Positions 42,281 through 51,126 of a DNA stretch of 64,000 bases are shown piece after piece. A model generated the notes under the pieces. That model searched no databases and was not told the DNA's origin. It saw only the letters and a list, made by a program, of their open reading frames with translations. The position numbers and the translations under genes are program-made. Positions within the stretch are counted from its first letter, which is position 1. Every line of letters starts with the position of its first letter. Origin of the DNA: Bacteroidota bacterium (lineage in GTDB: Bacteria; Bacteroidota; Rhodothermia; Rhodothermales; JANQRZ01); the NCBI GenBank assembly GCA_038746285.1, contig JBCDKT010000001.1, forward strand, positions 59,757 to 123,756. The letters run 5' to 3'.

Positions 42281-43339
42281 TCATCTTCCCAGTGAAACAC
42301 GCTGGCCTGACTCTGCCGACTTGTAGATTGCCGTCATAATCCGCACGTCGCGCATACCTTCGAGGCCTGGCGTCTTCGGTTTGCGGTCGTCTTGCACGGC
42401 CTCGGCCATCTCGTCGAGCATCGCGGCGAACTGGTTGACGTTCGGGATGACGATGCGCTCGTGGGTGCGGCCCCGCGTGAGGATGAGGCGGCGCTCGTAG
42501 TACTTCGTCGCCGGGTCGAGCGTGACGGTGCCGGCGTCGCCGAAGACCTGGAGCCGGTTGGCACCCTCAGTGAGGTAGCTCGACGTGCAGCTCGCCACCG
42601 CGCCCGACGGAAACTGCATCGACCACGCGACGCCTTCCTCGACCTCCACCTCGGGGCGGCCGCTGCCCGGCGCGAACCGGGCCGTCACCTCGGTCGGCTC
42701 CTCGCCGAGGAGGTAGCGCACCCCGTTGAGCGCGTAGATGCCGATGTCGAACAGCGAGCCGCCCCCGGCAAGGTCGCGCTTGGCCCGCCACCCGTCGCGC
42801 CGGTCCGCGAGGTCGAGGATGCGCCCGTGGTTGCCGACCGCGATCCGGGGCGTGCCGATCTGCGCGCCCTCGCCGCGCACGAGGTCGATGGCGCGCAGGT
42901 TGTACGGGTCGAGCTGCGCCCGGTAGCCGATCATCAGCTTGCGGCCCGCCGCCTGGCCCGCCGCGATCATCGCCTCGCAGTCCGCGACGGTCGCCGCCAT
43001 CGGCTTCTCGCAGAGGACGTGCTTGCCCGCTGCGAAGGACCGCTCGGTCCAGGCGCGGTGCATCGTGTTCGGCAGGATGAGGTAGACCACCTCGACGGTC
43101 TCGTCCTCCGCGATCCGGTCGAAGGTCTCGTAGCTGTAGACGTGCCGCTCCGCGAGGCCGTGCGCCCGGGCGACGGCGCGCGCCTTGTCCGGGTCTCCCG
43201 AGACGACCGCCGCGAGCCGGCATCGCCGCGTCGCCGGCAGGTTCGGGAGGATCTGCTCCAGCGCGTACGCGCCGAGGCCGACCAGGGCGAACCCGACGCG
43301 CCCGGCAGGGGGCAGCGCGAGGGGCGTGAAGTCAGTCAT
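42281..43339 (-). CDS. Gfo/Idh/MocA family oxidoreductase
   Basis: 352 residues from ATG 43337-43339, chosen because the NAD fold (RVGFALVGLGAYALEQILP) follows at the normal distance; a 25-residue upstream extension is unlikely. EKPMAATVADCEAMI is the family hallmark with the conserved Lys, and KLMIGYRAQLDPYNLRAIDLVRGEGAQIG resembles glucose-fructose oxidoreductase. It oxidises or reduces a sugar or related polyol using a bound or free NAD(P). The substrate is not known. Ends at the terminator 42083-42119. Confidence 0.9.
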   Translation of the reverse strand: MTDFTPLALPPAGRVGFALVGLGAYALEQILPNLPATRRCRLAAVVSGDPDKARAVARAHGLAERHVYSYETFDRIAEDETVEVVYLILPNTMHRAWTERSFAAGKHVLCEKPMAATVADCEAMIAAGQAAGRKLMIGYRAQLDPYNLRAIDLVRGEGAQIGTPRIAVGNHGRILDLADRRDGWRAKRDLAGGGSLFDIGIYALNGVRYLLGEEPTEVTARFAPGSGRPEVEVEEGVAWSMQFPSGAVASCTSSYLTEGANRLQVFGDAGTVTLDPATKYYERRLILTRGRTHERIVIPNVNQFAAMLDEMAEAVQDDRKPKTPGLEGMRDVRIMTAIYKSAESGQRVSLGR

Positions 43340-43471
43340 AGGGGAAAAGCTGAGGGCGATGAACAGAAAAGCCTCTAGCGCGTATACTGGTCCTGCAGAT
43401 CCCGCACGTTCCAAGCCACACCGTGCCGGGCTGCGAGCATCGCATTTGTCCGATCAACAACAGAGGTCGTT

Positions 43472-43753
43472 GTGGGAATCTACACGCTGAAGGAAGCCGA
43501 ACTGAACGGAGTCGAGGGGCAGGGCTACGCCTACCCCGTCAAGACATTTCGAGGGAAGGAGTACAAAGGCGTGTTCTTCGCCGAGAACGAGGAGGCCATC
43601 GAAGTGGCCGAGGGCGAGGAGGAGGTCGAGTTCACCGGCACGATCTACGACCGGACGCGCGAGCGCGTGGAGACGTTCAACGTCAACGTCGTCAACACCG
43701 TCTCCGCCGGCATCGGCGAGCGCGCTGACTTCGTAGCGCTCGAAAAGCCCTAG
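43472..43753 (+). CDS. Small acidic protein of unknown function
   Basis: 93 residues from GTG 43472 with GAGG at 43463-43466 as ribosome site. Sequence is mostly beta (YAYPVKTFRGKEYKGVFFAENEEAIEVAEGEEEVEFTGTIYD) with no signal peptide, cysteine or known motif. The composition is acidic and well folded, unlike shadow frames, so it is likely real. I do not recognise a family. Confidence 0.65.
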   Translation: MGIYTLKEAELNGVEGQGYAYPVKTFRGKEYKGVFFAENEEAIEVAEGEEEVEFTGTIYDRTRERVETFNVNVVNTVSAGIGERADFVALEKP

Positions 43754-43849
43754 CCGAGCAGCAGAGGTGCGGCCTCTCGGCGGGGAGCCGATGAATGCCT
43801 CCCCGCTCGGCGGACTCGGGAGACTGCCGGGCCACCTGCTCCGGAACCG

Positions 43850-44353
43850 ATGGCCGGTGACGCGACTGCCCTGGAAACCTACGGCGGTCACCTCCGGGTC
43901 CGCGTCGGGGCGCTGGTGTTCGACGAGGCTGAGGTGCCCGGCGCGGTTCTGCTCGTCGAGCACAAGGCGCTTCGCGGGGAGGGTTCGTTCTGGACCCCGC
44001 CCGGCGGCGGCGTGGAGTTCGGCGAGTCGCTCCCGGAAGCCCTGCGGCGCGAAGTAGAGGAGGAGACCGGGCTCCGCGTGCGCGTCGGCCCGCTGCGCTA
44101 CACGCTCGACTTCGTCCGGCCCCCGCTGCACGCCGTCTCGTTCTACTTCCAGTGCACCGCCGAGGGTGGCACCCTCGCCACAGGCTCCGACCCCGAACTC
44201 GGTAACGATCAGCTCATCCGCAGCAGCGGCTTCGTTTCGTTTGACGCGCTCGGCGGGCTGACGCTCTACCCCGAGGGCTTCGCCGAACGCCTGCCGGCCG
44301 AAGCCCGAAGCGGGTTTCCATCGGGAACGCAGCACCTCGGGACATTGCGCTGA
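43850..44353 (+). CDS. Nudix hydrolase
   Basis: 167 residues. The Nudix box GGGVEFGESLPEALRREVEEETGLRV is complete. Before it is VRVGALVFDEAEVPGAVLLVEHK, after it RYTLDFVRPPLHAVSFYFQCTAEGG. Likely a small NTP/NDP-X pyrophosphatase; substrate unknown. It ends 13 bp from the lexA-like gene, tail to tail. Confidence 0.88.
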   Translation: MAGDATALETYGGHLRVRVGALVFDEAEVPGAVLLVEHKALRGEGSFWTPPGGGVEFGESLPEALRREVEEETGLRVRVGPLRYTLDFVRPPLHAVSFYFQCTAEGGTLATGSDPELGNDQLIRSSGFVSFDALGGLTLYPEGFAERLPAEARSGFPSGTQHLGTLR

Positions 44354-44366
44354 ACCGCCAGGTTGC

Positions 44367-45014
44367 TTACAGCCGGCGCATCACGCTGCGCACGGGGCCG
44401 ATGACGTGGCAGCCAGGGTCCTTGACGCTGAAGACCTCGTTGGGGTACGTGCGGTCGGCCGACCTGAGGTGGAACTTGTTGTCGACGAGGTGGAACTCCC
44501 GCGCCAGGAGCGACTCGCCGACGAGCGCCGCGACGACGATCCCATCGCCGAGCCGTCGCCACTTCGTTTCCTGGATCACGAGGTAGTCGCCCTTCAGGAT
44601 GCCCGCCTTGCCCATGCCGTCGTCCCCGGCGCGGCCGATGAGGCAGTCGTCTTCGTCGGCATCGTTCAGGAATAGCGGGTCTGCGAACAGCGCTCCTTTG
44701 GGTCGGCGGCGCAGGCGGCTGGGCTGGGCGCTGTCGGTCCGGCTGACGAGCAGCAGGCTCGGCACGTCGGCGTCGAACGCGTAGGGATCGGTGCCGGCAT
44801 CGACGAGCGAGATGCCGCGCGCTTCGTTCGGCGTGCGGCGGATGTAGCCCTTCTGTTCGAGGGCAGCGAGGTGCTTGGAGACGCCGTTGGTGGAGCGGAT
44901 CGAGAGGGCTGCACCGATCTCTTTCAAGGTCGGCGGCTTGCCCTGTTCGCGGACGTAGGCCCGGATGTGTTCGTAGACCTGGTCCTGGCGCTTAGTGAGG
45001 TGGGCGGGAGGCAT
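44367..45014 (-). CDS. lexA: LexA-like repressor with a degenerate S24 peptidase domain
   Basis: 215 residues. The N-terminal winged helix is normal for LexA (LTKRQDQVYEHIRAYVREQGKPPTLKEIGAALSIRSTNGVSKHLAALEQKGYIRRTPNEARGI, about 6-68). The C-terminal domain keeps the fold (KAGILKGDYLVIQ, DGIVVAALVGE) but the catalytic Ser of G-x-S-M is replaced (GDDGM, 130-134). The Lys of T-V-K-R is Ala (LLAR, A171), and the Ala-Gly cleavage site is not visible. It should bind DNA and dimerise but not cleave itself on RecA activation. Either a second, SOS-independent paralogue or a differently released repressor. It lies upstream of and divergent from mraZ. Confidence 0.82.
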   Translation of the reverse strand: MPPAHLTKRQDQVYEHIRAYVREQGKPPTLKEIGAALSIRSTNGVSKHLAALEQKGYIRRTPNEARGISLVDAGTDPYAFDADVPSLLLVSRTDSAQPSRLRRRPKGALFADPLFLNDADEDDCLIGRAGDDGMGKAGILKGDYLVIQETKWRRLGDGIVVAALVGESLLAREFHLVDNKFHLRSADRTYPNEVFSVKDPGCHVIGPVRSVMRRL

Positions 45015-45112
45015 AGTGAGTGGGATGAGGCCGAAGCAGGAAGGATATGTGTACCCAAGCGATTGTGGATGGTGAACAAATTAGCACCAAAACGTTAAGG
45101 GTGCGAAGAGTG

Positions 45113-45128
45113 GTGAAAGTAATTTCAC
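45113..45128. promoter_or_regulatory. Palindrome between the lexA-like gene and mraZ (operator candidate)
   Basis: GTGAAA-GTAA-TTTCAC, perfect 6-4-6 symmetry, about 100 bp upstream of the lexA-like start in an A/T-richer promoter region. It is the best candidate for an autoregulatory site of the repressor; no other copy was seen. Confidence 0.4.
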
Positions 45129-45229
45129 TTCCTGGGCAGAATCATCTCAGCGGCTACTGAAATTATATGTGTAAAAGGTCGAAGCCCGTCTTTTTATCCA
45201 CAAAAAAAGGCTGTTTTGGGCGTTTTTGC

Positions 45230-45257
45230 TTGACTTTAAGCACATGCGTGCTACTTT
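45230..45257 (+). promoter_or_regulatory. Promoter of the mra/dcw cluster
   Basis: TTGACT (45230-45235), a 16-bp spacer and TACTTT (45252-45257), immediately followed by the MraZ repeats. The surrounding 60 bp are rich in A and T runs, unlike the rest of the window. Confidence 0.5.
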
Positions 45258-45280
45258 GGAGGCCGGTGGGGGAAAGTGGG
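45257..45280 (+). promoter_or_regulatory. MraZ box repeats
   Basis: TGGA, TGGG and TGGG at 45257, 45267 and 45277, exactly 10 bp apart. MraZ is known to bind direct TGGGN repeats separated by 5 nt upstream of its own gene, which this matches. It overlaps the -10 region, consistent with autorepression. Confidence 0.7.
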
Positions 45281-45325
45281 GATTCAGACCACGCCACCCC
45301 GACCATCCATTCTCCGGGCCTCGCC

Positions 45326-45790
45326 GTGGCACGCTTCAAAGGACAGGCTACAAACTCAGTAGACGAGAAGGGTCGCGTGGCGATCCCGGCTAAGATGCGC
45401 CGCGTCCTGACGCCCGAAGCGAACGAGACCTTCACCGCCACGCTCGGCTACGAGCAGTGCATCAACCTCTACCCCAACGACCGCTGGGAGCAGATGGAGG
45501 AAGAATTCGGCAATCTAAACCAATTCAACAGCGAGACCCGCCTCTTCATCCGCGACACCCTCCGCTGGGCCGAGGAAGTCTCACTCGACAAGCAGGGGCG
45601 CATCGTACTCCCGAAGGACCTGATGCGGGAAGCCGACCTCGGCGACACCGCCCTCGTCATCGGTGCCCTGGACCACATCGAAGTCTGGGACCCGGCGCAG
45701 TACGAAGACTACCTCGACGACCGGCCTGCGCCGAAGGAAGAGGTAGCCGAGAAGGTGATGGGTCAGATCCGCAGCGGAGGTGCCGCATGA
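45326..45790 (+). CDS. mraZ: Transcriptional regulator MraZ
   Basis: 154 residues from GTG 45326. [36 protein letters not shown] is the standard MraZ start, and the second SpoVT-AbrB-like half is [50 protein letters not shown]. Forms ring oligomers that bind the repeats at 45257-45280 and tune the dcw operon. Upstream in-frame sequence has no MraZ features. Its stop overlaps the rsmH ATG. Confidence 0.95.
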   Translation: MARFKGQATNSVDEKGRVAIPAKMRRVLTPEANETFTATLGYEQCINLYPNDRWEQMEEEFGNLNQFNSETRLFIRDTLRWAEEVSLDKQGRIVLPKDLMREADLGDTALVIGALDHIEVWDPAQYEDYLDDRPAPKEEVAEKVMGQIRSGGAA

Positions 45791-46827
45791 CGACGACGTT
45801 TCCCCCGAGCGCTATGAACCGACGCACCGACCGGCCTCAGTCCGAGCCGCCCGCGCCCTACGCGACGGACTACCACGCCCCGGTCCTGTACAGAGAGGTC
45901 GTCGGTGAACTCATCACCGACCCGGCGGGCGTCTACGTCGACGGTACGCTCGGCGGCGGGGGTCACGCGGCGGCCCTCCTCGACGCGCTCGCGCCCGAGG
46001 GCCGCGTCGTCGGGATCGACCAGGACCCGGAGGCACTGGCGACGGCCAAAGCCCGGCTGTCCGGCGAGGCCGAGGCCGGGCGCTTCCGCACGCTCCGCGG
46101 CAACTTCGGCGACCTCGAACGGCTGCTCGCCGAGGCAGGTATTGAACAGATCGGTGGTCTGCTGCTCGACCTCGGCGTGTCGTCGCACCAGATCGATGAG
46201 GTGAGGCGCGGGTTCGCCTACGTCGCGAGCGGCCCGCTCGACATGCGGATGGACACCGGCGCCCCACTGACGGCTGCTGACCTCGTCAACCGCGCCGAGC
46301 CGGAAGAGCTCGTCCACATCCTGCGCGCTTACGGCGAGGAGCCGCGCGCGCCGAAGATCGTCCGCGCCCTCGTCAAAGCTCGGCCCATCGAGACGACCGG
46401 CGAGTTGGCCGAGGTCGTCCGCGCAGCGACGTACCACCGCGAAGAAGTCAAGACCCTGGCTCGCGTCTTCCAGGCGCTCCGCATCGCAGTCAACGACGAA
46501 CTGGCCGTGCTGGAGCGGGCGCTCATCGCCGGGCTGCGCGTGCTCCGGCCCGGCGGGCGGATCGCCGTGATCGCCTACCACTCGCTGGAGGACCGGCGGG
46601 CCAAGCAGTTCCTGCGCTACGGCAACTTCGCCGGCGAGCCGATGCGCGACTTCTACGGCACCCTCCTCACGCCGTGGGCTCTCCTCACCCGCAAGCCGGT
46701 CACGGCGAGCGATTCCGAGATCGAGGCGAACCCGCGCGCCCGCAGCGCCCGCCTCCGCGTCGCCGAGAAGCGTGACCCCGAAGAGTCGGGCCTCGGCTCC
46801 GCCTTCTCCTATCCACAGACCCCGTAG
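45787..46827 (+). CDS. rsmH: 16S rRNA (cytosine-1402-N4) methyltransferase RsmH
   Basis: 346 residues. SAM-binding [17 protein letters not shown], then [36 protein letters not shown], and [17 protein letters not shown] are all characteristic. Starts at ATG 45787 with a 4-bp overlap of mraZ; the first 30 residues are a variable Pro-rich leader, and the internal ATG (residue 10) is an alternative start. Confidence 0.95.
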   Translation: MTTTFPPSAMNRRTDRPQSEPPAPYATDYHAPVLYREVVGELITDPAGVYVDGTLGGGGHAAALLDALAPEGRVVGIDQDPEALATAKARLSGEAEAGRFRTLRGNFGDLERLLAEAGIEQIGGLLLDLGVSSHQIDEVRRGFAYVASGPLDMRMDTGAPLTAADLVNRAEPEELVHILRAYGEEPRAPKIVRALVKARPIETTGELAEVVRAATYHREEVKTLARVFQALRIAVNDELAVLERALIAGLRVLRPGGRIAVIAYHSLEDRRAKQFLRYGNFAGEPMRDFYGTLLTPWALLTRKPVTASDSEIEANPRARSARLRVAEKRDPEESGLGSAFSYPQTP

Positions 46828-46850
46828 ACCGGCTGGTCGCCCACCCCACG

Positions 46851-47345
46851 ATGCCGACCTCCAAGACCACCTCGACTCGCAAGGCCCCGTCCCGGCGCAC
46901 GAAGGCGTCGGCGACCAAACGCTCGTCGGCCTCGCGGGCGCGGTCGGTGCAGCGCAGCGGGCGGAAGGCACTGACCTCGCCGAGCCGGCTGCCGTCGTGG
47001 AGCGACCTCGCCTCGAAGCGGGGCGCTTCAGCGCGCCGGGCGAAGGCTCCGAAGCGCGGCCTCGCCGAGGGCGTCCCGACGCTCCGGTTCGCGGGCTACG
47101 TCGCCGCGGCGTGCGTGCTGCTCACGCTCTACGTCGGCCACATCTACTCCACGCAGGAGCTTGCGGCCGAAGTCCAGCAACTCCAGCGCGAGAACCACCG
47201 CCTCGTCCTCAAACACAACCGCCTCCGAGGGGCCTTTGACCGCATGACCGCGCCGTCGGTCATCCTCCAGCGCGCCGGCGCGCTCGGCCTGGAGACCGGC
47301 TCGGCGTACGGCCCCACCATCCAACTAGAGACACCGTCCCGATGA
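46851..47345 (+). CDS. ftsL: FtsL-like division protein
   Basis: 164 residues. A long, very basic Ser/Arg/Lys-rich cytosolic tail (1-75) precedes one membrane helix (about 79-98, RFAGYVAAACVLLTLYVGHIY). A short coiled coil follows (LAAEVQQLQRENHRLVLKHNRLRGAFDRM), ending in the SVILQRAGALGLETG motif typical of FtsL. It recruits FtsQ/FtsI to the divisome. Position between rsmH and ftsI supports the call. The basic tail is much longer than in E. coli FtsL. Confidence 0.85.
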   Translation: MPTSKTTSTRKAPSRRTKASATKRSSASRARSVQRSGRKALTSPSRLPSWSDLASKRGASARRAKAPKRGLAEGVPTLRFAGYVAAACVLLTLYVGHIYSTQELAAEVQQLQRENHRLVLKHNRLRGAFDRMTAPSVILQRAGALGLETGSAYGPTIQLETPSR

Positions 47346-47352
47346 TGCCAAT

Positions 47353-47380
47353 GTAGGGGCTTGATTAATCAAGCCCCTAC
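47353..47380. repeat. Perfect 28-bp palindrome, GTAGGGGC repeat family
   Basis: GTAGGGGC..GCCCCTAC ends with an AT-rich TTGATTAATCAA centre, filling the 47-bp gap between ftsL and ftsI. Related palindromes with GTA(C/G/T)GGGC...CCCCTAC ends occur at 55024, 55072 and 59734. Confidence 0.75.
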
Positions 47381-47392
47381 CACTCCGCAACC

Positions 47393-48709
47393 TTGAGTAG
47401 CCCTCGCTCCGATATCCTCACCCGCCTGTACGTCGTGCTGACGCTCCTGGCGCTGCTGCCCGTGCTCGTCGCGGTGCAGCTGGTGTGGATCTACGTCAGC
47501 GAGCGGCCGGCGCTCGTGGAGCAGGGTGAGCGCCAGGCCGAGAGCTTCGTCACGATCCCGGCGGTGCGCGGGGCGATCCTCGACCGGGCCGGGCGGACCC
47601 TTGCCGCGAGCGCGGCCCGCTACGAAGTCGCCCTCGACCCGACGGCCCCAGGTTTCGCCGATGTCGAAGAGGCTTTCTACGAACGGTTCGGCCGGCTGAC
47701 GGGGCGGAGCGCGGCACAGGTCCGGCGCCAAGTCAGCGAGCGGGCGAGCCGGCAGTACGTCCTGCTGCACCGGCGGCTCGGCGAGGTGCAGAAGGAAGAA
47801 CTCGACACCTGGGGCGTCCCCGGCTTGATCCTCACGCCGGGCTTCGAGCGGCGCTACACCTACGACCGGACCGGCGCGCACGTTCTCGGCCACGTCGACA
47901 CCGACCTGCGCGGGACGGCGGGGCTCGAGTTGCGCTACGACGACGTGCTGCGCGGCGAGCCGGGGCGGCAGGCCGTGCAGCGCGACCGGCGCGGGTACAT
48001 CAAGGCGCTCGTCGGCGGTACGGTCGTCGAGCCGAAGCACGGCGAGAGCCTCGTGCTCACGCTCGACCTCGTCTTGCAGTCGATCTTGCAGGAGGAACTC
48101 GTGCGCGGGGTTGCAGCGGCCGAGGCCGCCTGGGGCACCGCCGTCGCCCTCGACCCGAAGACCGGGGCCATCCTGGCGATGGCGAACGCGCCGGACTACG
48201 ACCCGAACCGCCCCGATGCCTTCTCGACGGCCGCCCGGCGCAACCACGCCGTCACCGACCAGATCGAGCCGGGGTCGACCTTCAAGCTCGTCACCGCTGT
48301 CGCCGCGCTCGAAGCCGGGGTCGTCGCGCCCGAGGACTCTATCGAGACCGGGCAAGGCTACGCCGTCTTCGGCGGCCGGCCGATGCGCGACTCGCACGCC
48401 TACGGTACGATCACGTTTGCCGAGGCCATCGCCAAGTCGAGCAACATCGCGCTCGCCAAGACGGCGCAGCAGCTCGGTCCGGGCACCCTCTACCGCACGG
48501 CCCGCGCCCTCGGCTTCGGCCAGCCGACGTGGGTGGACTTGCCGGGCGAGGCCGGCGGGACGCTCCGCCGGCCGGAGGCGTGGAGCGGGACGACGCAGAC
48601 CTCCCTCGGCATCGGCTACGCGGTCAACGTGACGGCGCTCCAGGTTGCGACGGCCTACGCTGCGCTCGCCAACGGCGGCCTCCTCGTGCAGCCCTACCTC
48701 GTCGCCTAG
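47393..48709 (+). CDS. ftsI: Penicillin-binding protein FtsI, N-terminal part ending at an in-frame TAG
   Basis: 438 codons from TTG 47393. A membrane helix (about 12-33), a PBP dimer domain (about 50-240) and most of the transpeptidase domain follow, with the active-site S295-T-F-K298 (PGSTFK) and S349-S-N351. At 48707-48709 a TAG interrupts the sequence (QPYLVA, then RRDVTGRTVW in the same frame at 48710 on). The KTG motif is in the part beyond it, so this piece alone should be inactive. One base change (GAG to TAG) explains the stop, and no frame change occurs. Septal peptidoglycan cross-linking is essential, so read-through, a second copy or a sequence error must be considered. Confidence 0.88.
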   Translation: MSSPRSDILTRLYVVLTLLALLPVLVAVQLVWIYVSERPALVEQGERQAESFVTIPAVRGAILDRAGRTLAASAARYEVALDPTAPGFADVEEAFYERFGRLTGRSAAQVRRQVSERASRQYVLLHRRLGEVQKEELDTWGVPGLILTPGFERRYTYDRTGAHVLGHVDTDLRGTAGLELRYDDVLRGEPGRQAVQRDRRGYIKALVGGTVVEPKHGESLVLTLDLVLQSILQEELVRGVAAAEAAWGTAVALDPKTGAILAMANAPDYDPNRPDAFSTAARRNHAVTDQIEPGSTFKLVTAVAALEAGVVAPEDSIETGQGYAVFGGRPMRDSHAYGTITFAEAIAKSSNIALAKTAQQLGPGTLYRTARALGFGQPTWVDLPGEAGGTLRRPEAWSGTTQTSLGIGYAVNVTALQVATAYAALANGGLLVQPYLVA

Positions 48710-48718
48710 CGGCGAGAC

Positions 48719-49513
48719 GTGACGGGGCGGACGGTCTGGACCGCGCCGCAGGACTCGGTCCGCCGCGCCTTCACGCCGGAGACGGCCGAGCAGCTTCGGC
48801 CCGTGTTCGAGCAGGTCGTCGCCGAGGGCGGGACCGCGCCGCAGGCGGCCGTCGAGGGGATGCGCGTTGCGGGCAAGACCGGCACGGCCCGCCTCGCTAC
48901 GGCGGGCGGCTACACCAACATCTACCGCGCGAGCTTCGTCGGGATGTTCCCGGCCGACGACCCCGAGGTGGTGCTCCTCATCCTCATGCACCACCCGAAA
49001 AATGGGCGCTACGGCGGGACGGTCTCAGCCCCCGTCTTCGGGCGCGTCGCCGCGCGCTGGACCGGCGTGCAGCCTGCCCTCGCTGGCCGCACTGCCGCGA
49101 CCGGTTCGCTCCCGGTCCGCACCGCCGCCGCGCTGCCCGACGTGACGGGCCTGCCCCAGCCCGTCGCCGCGCAGCGCCTGCGCACCCTCGGTTTTCCTGT
49201 CGCCCCTGAGTCCGCTTCCGCCACGGAGCGGGGCGACGCTTGGCGGGAGGTGGCCGTCCAACACCCCAGCGCAGGCTCCAGCCAGGAGCTACGCCGGACG
49301 GTCCGCCTCGCCGCCGCTTCTTCAGACGACCTAGACGCCCACGGCCTGATGCCGGACCTGCGCGGGCTGAGCGCTCGGCAGGCTGCCGGCTGGCTGGCTG
49401 CGCTCGGCGTCGCCGCACAGCTTCGCGGCGCGGGCGTCGTTGCCGACCAGTCGCCCGCGCCGGGGAGTCCGCTCCCCGAGACGGCGGTGCTGACCTTCCG
49501 CTACTTCCCGTGA
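48719..49513 (+). CDS. ftsI: FtsI C-terminal part: rest of transpeptidase domain plus two PASTA domains
   Basis: In the same frame as the 47393 piece, separated only by the TAG and three codons; GTG 48719 is a possible restart but has no clear ribosome site. It holds the KTG motif (VAGKTGTARLA, K53 in this piece), NIYRASFVGMFPADDPEVVLLILMHHP, then two PASTA domains (LPDVTGLPQPVAAQRLRTLGF and MPDLRGLSARQAAGWLAALG). Together the pieces span about 706 codons, a normal length for a PASTA-type PBP. The stop overlaps the murE GTG. Confidence 0.85.
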   Translation: MTGRTVWTAPQDSVRRAFTPETAEQLRPVFEQVVAEGGTAPQAAVEGMRVAGKTGTARLATAGGYTNIYRASFVGMFPADDPEVVLLILMHHPKNGRYGGTVSAPVFGRVAARWTGVQPALAGRTAATGSLPVRTAAALPDVTGLPQPVAAQRLRTLGFPVAPESASATERGDAWREVAVQHPSAGSSQELRRTVRLAAASSDDLDAHGLMPDLRGLSARQAAGWLAALGVAAQLRGAGVVADQSPAPGSPLPETAVLTFRYFP

Positions 49514-51057
49514 GCCGCCATGAACCGCTGCCGCTTCAACGCCTGCTGGCCCCTCTCCGCGATGCGGGGCTGCTCGTGGCGGCCACGGGGAATCTTGACC
49601 TACCCATCGACCACCTCGCGCACGACAGCCGGGCGGTCGGCCCCGACGGGTGCTTCTTCGCGATAGCGGGGGAGCAGGCCGACGGGCACCTGTTCATTGA
49701 CAAGGCTGTGCAACACGGGGCGACGGCAGTGGTCTGCCAGTCGCCTCCCGAATCGCTCCCGGCGAGGGCGGCGCTCGTAACCGTTACGGACACGCGGGCC
49801 GCCCTCGCCGAGGCAGCGGCCGTCTTCTTCGGCTACCCCAGCCGCGAGCTGCAACTCGTCGGGGTGACCGGGACGAACGGCAAAACCACGACGGTCTTTT
49901 TGCTCCACCACCTCCTCGCGGCGCTCGGCCAGAAGACCGGGCTCATCGGGACGATTGAGGTGCGGATCGGGAGCGAAACGAAGCCGGCAACGCATACGAC
50001 GCCGGACGCGCTCGCGCTGAACGCCCTCCTCCGGGAGATGGCGGACGCGGGCTGCGCGGCGTGCGCGATGGAAGTCTCCAGCCACGCGCTCGCCCAGGAG
50101 CGGGTGCGGGGCCAGCGCTTCGCCGCCGCCGTCTTTACCAATCTGACCCACGATCACCTCGACTATCACGGTTCGGTGGAGGCCTACCGCGGCGCGAAGG
50201 CGTCGCTGTTCAAGGGCCTCGCCGAGGGGGCCGTGATAATCGCCAACCGGGACGATGCGGCCTGGACGGCGATGGTGAAGGGGTCGGCGGCGCGGCTCGT
50301 GACCTTTGGGGCGAACGCCCCCGAGGCCGGCCGCGCCGCCGACGAATTGCAAGGCGGTCTCGCCGAGGAGCACCTCCGTACTGAGGAGCACCTCGGCTTC
50401 GAGATCGTCGAGAACGACCTCGCGGGGCTGCGGCTGCGGCTCGGCGGCGAGGTCCGGCCGTACCGGCTCGCGGGGGCGTTCAACGCCTATAACCTCGCCG
50501 CGGCCTACGGCGTCGGGCGCGCGCTCGGCTATCCAAGCGAGGCCGTGCTCGATGCGCTGCAGACCGCCCTGCCGGTGCCGGGCCGGCTGGAGACGATCGC
50601 GTCCGAAGACGGCGTGCTCGCGGTCGTCGACTACGCCCACACGCCGGACGCGCTCGAGAACGTCCTCTCGACGGTCCGCGACATGATGGACCCCGAGGCC
50701 GTGCTGACGGTCGTCGTCGGCTGCGGCGGCGACCGGGACCGCGCCAAGCGCCCCGCGATGGGCGCGATCGCCGAGCGCCTCGCCGACCGCGTGGTCCTGA
50801 CCAACGACAACCCCCGCACCGAAGCGCCGGGCGCGATCCTCGCCGAGATCCTCGCCGGCATGGCGGACTCGAACACCGCAACCGTCCTCCCGGACCGCGC
50901 CGAGGCGATCCGCCACGCCATCGGCCCTGCGGTGCCAGGCGACGTGGTCGTCGTCGCCGGGAAGGGGCACGAGACCTACCAACTCACCGGCACCGAGCGC
51001 CACGCCTTCGACGACCGCGAACAGGTCCGCGCCGCTTTCGACACTCGCACTTCCTGA
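49510..51057 (+). CDS. murE: UDP-MurNAc-L-Ala-D-Glu:meso-diaminopimelate ligase
   Basis: 515 residues from GTG 49510, overlapping the ftsI TGA. ATP site GVTGTNGKTTTVF; MEVSSHAL and FTNLTHDHLDYHG; C-terminal VVVGCGGDRDRAKRPAMG; and TNDNPRTE, whose D-N-P-R is the marker for meso-diaminopimelate rather than lysine. Adds the third residue of the stem peptide. An upstream open frame is a shadow of ftsI. murF, often next, is absent here. Confidence 0.95.
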   Translation: MSRHEPLPLQRLLAPLRDAGLLVAATGNLDLPIDHLAHDSRAVGPDGCFFAIAGEQADGHLFIDKAVQHGATAVVCQSPPESLPARAALVTVTDTRAALAEAAAVFFGYPSRELQLVGVTGTNGKTTTVFLLHHLLAALGQKTGLIGTIEVRIGSETKPATHTTPDALALNALLREMADAGCAACAMEVSSHALAQERVRGQRFAAAVFTNLTHDHLDYHGSVEAYRGAKASLFKGLAEGAVIIANRDDAAWTAMVKGSAARLVTFGANAPEAGRAADELQGGLAEEHLRTEEHLGFEIVENDLAGLRLRLGGEVRPYRLAGAFNAYNLAAAYGVGRALGYPSEAVLDALQTALPVPGRLETIASEDGVLAVVDYAHTPDALENVLSTVRDMMDPEAVLTVVVGCGGDRDRAKRPAMGAIAERLADRVVLTNDNPRTEAPGAILAEILAGMADSNTATVLPDRAEAIRHAIGPAVPGDVVVVAGKGHETYQLTGTERHAFDDREQVRAAFDTRTS

Positions 51058-51126
51058 AGACCTGCACCTCCCGAAGGCTGCGAAAGCACGAGCGAATGAG
51101 CTTCTATCTCTCAAACAAAATAGCTA

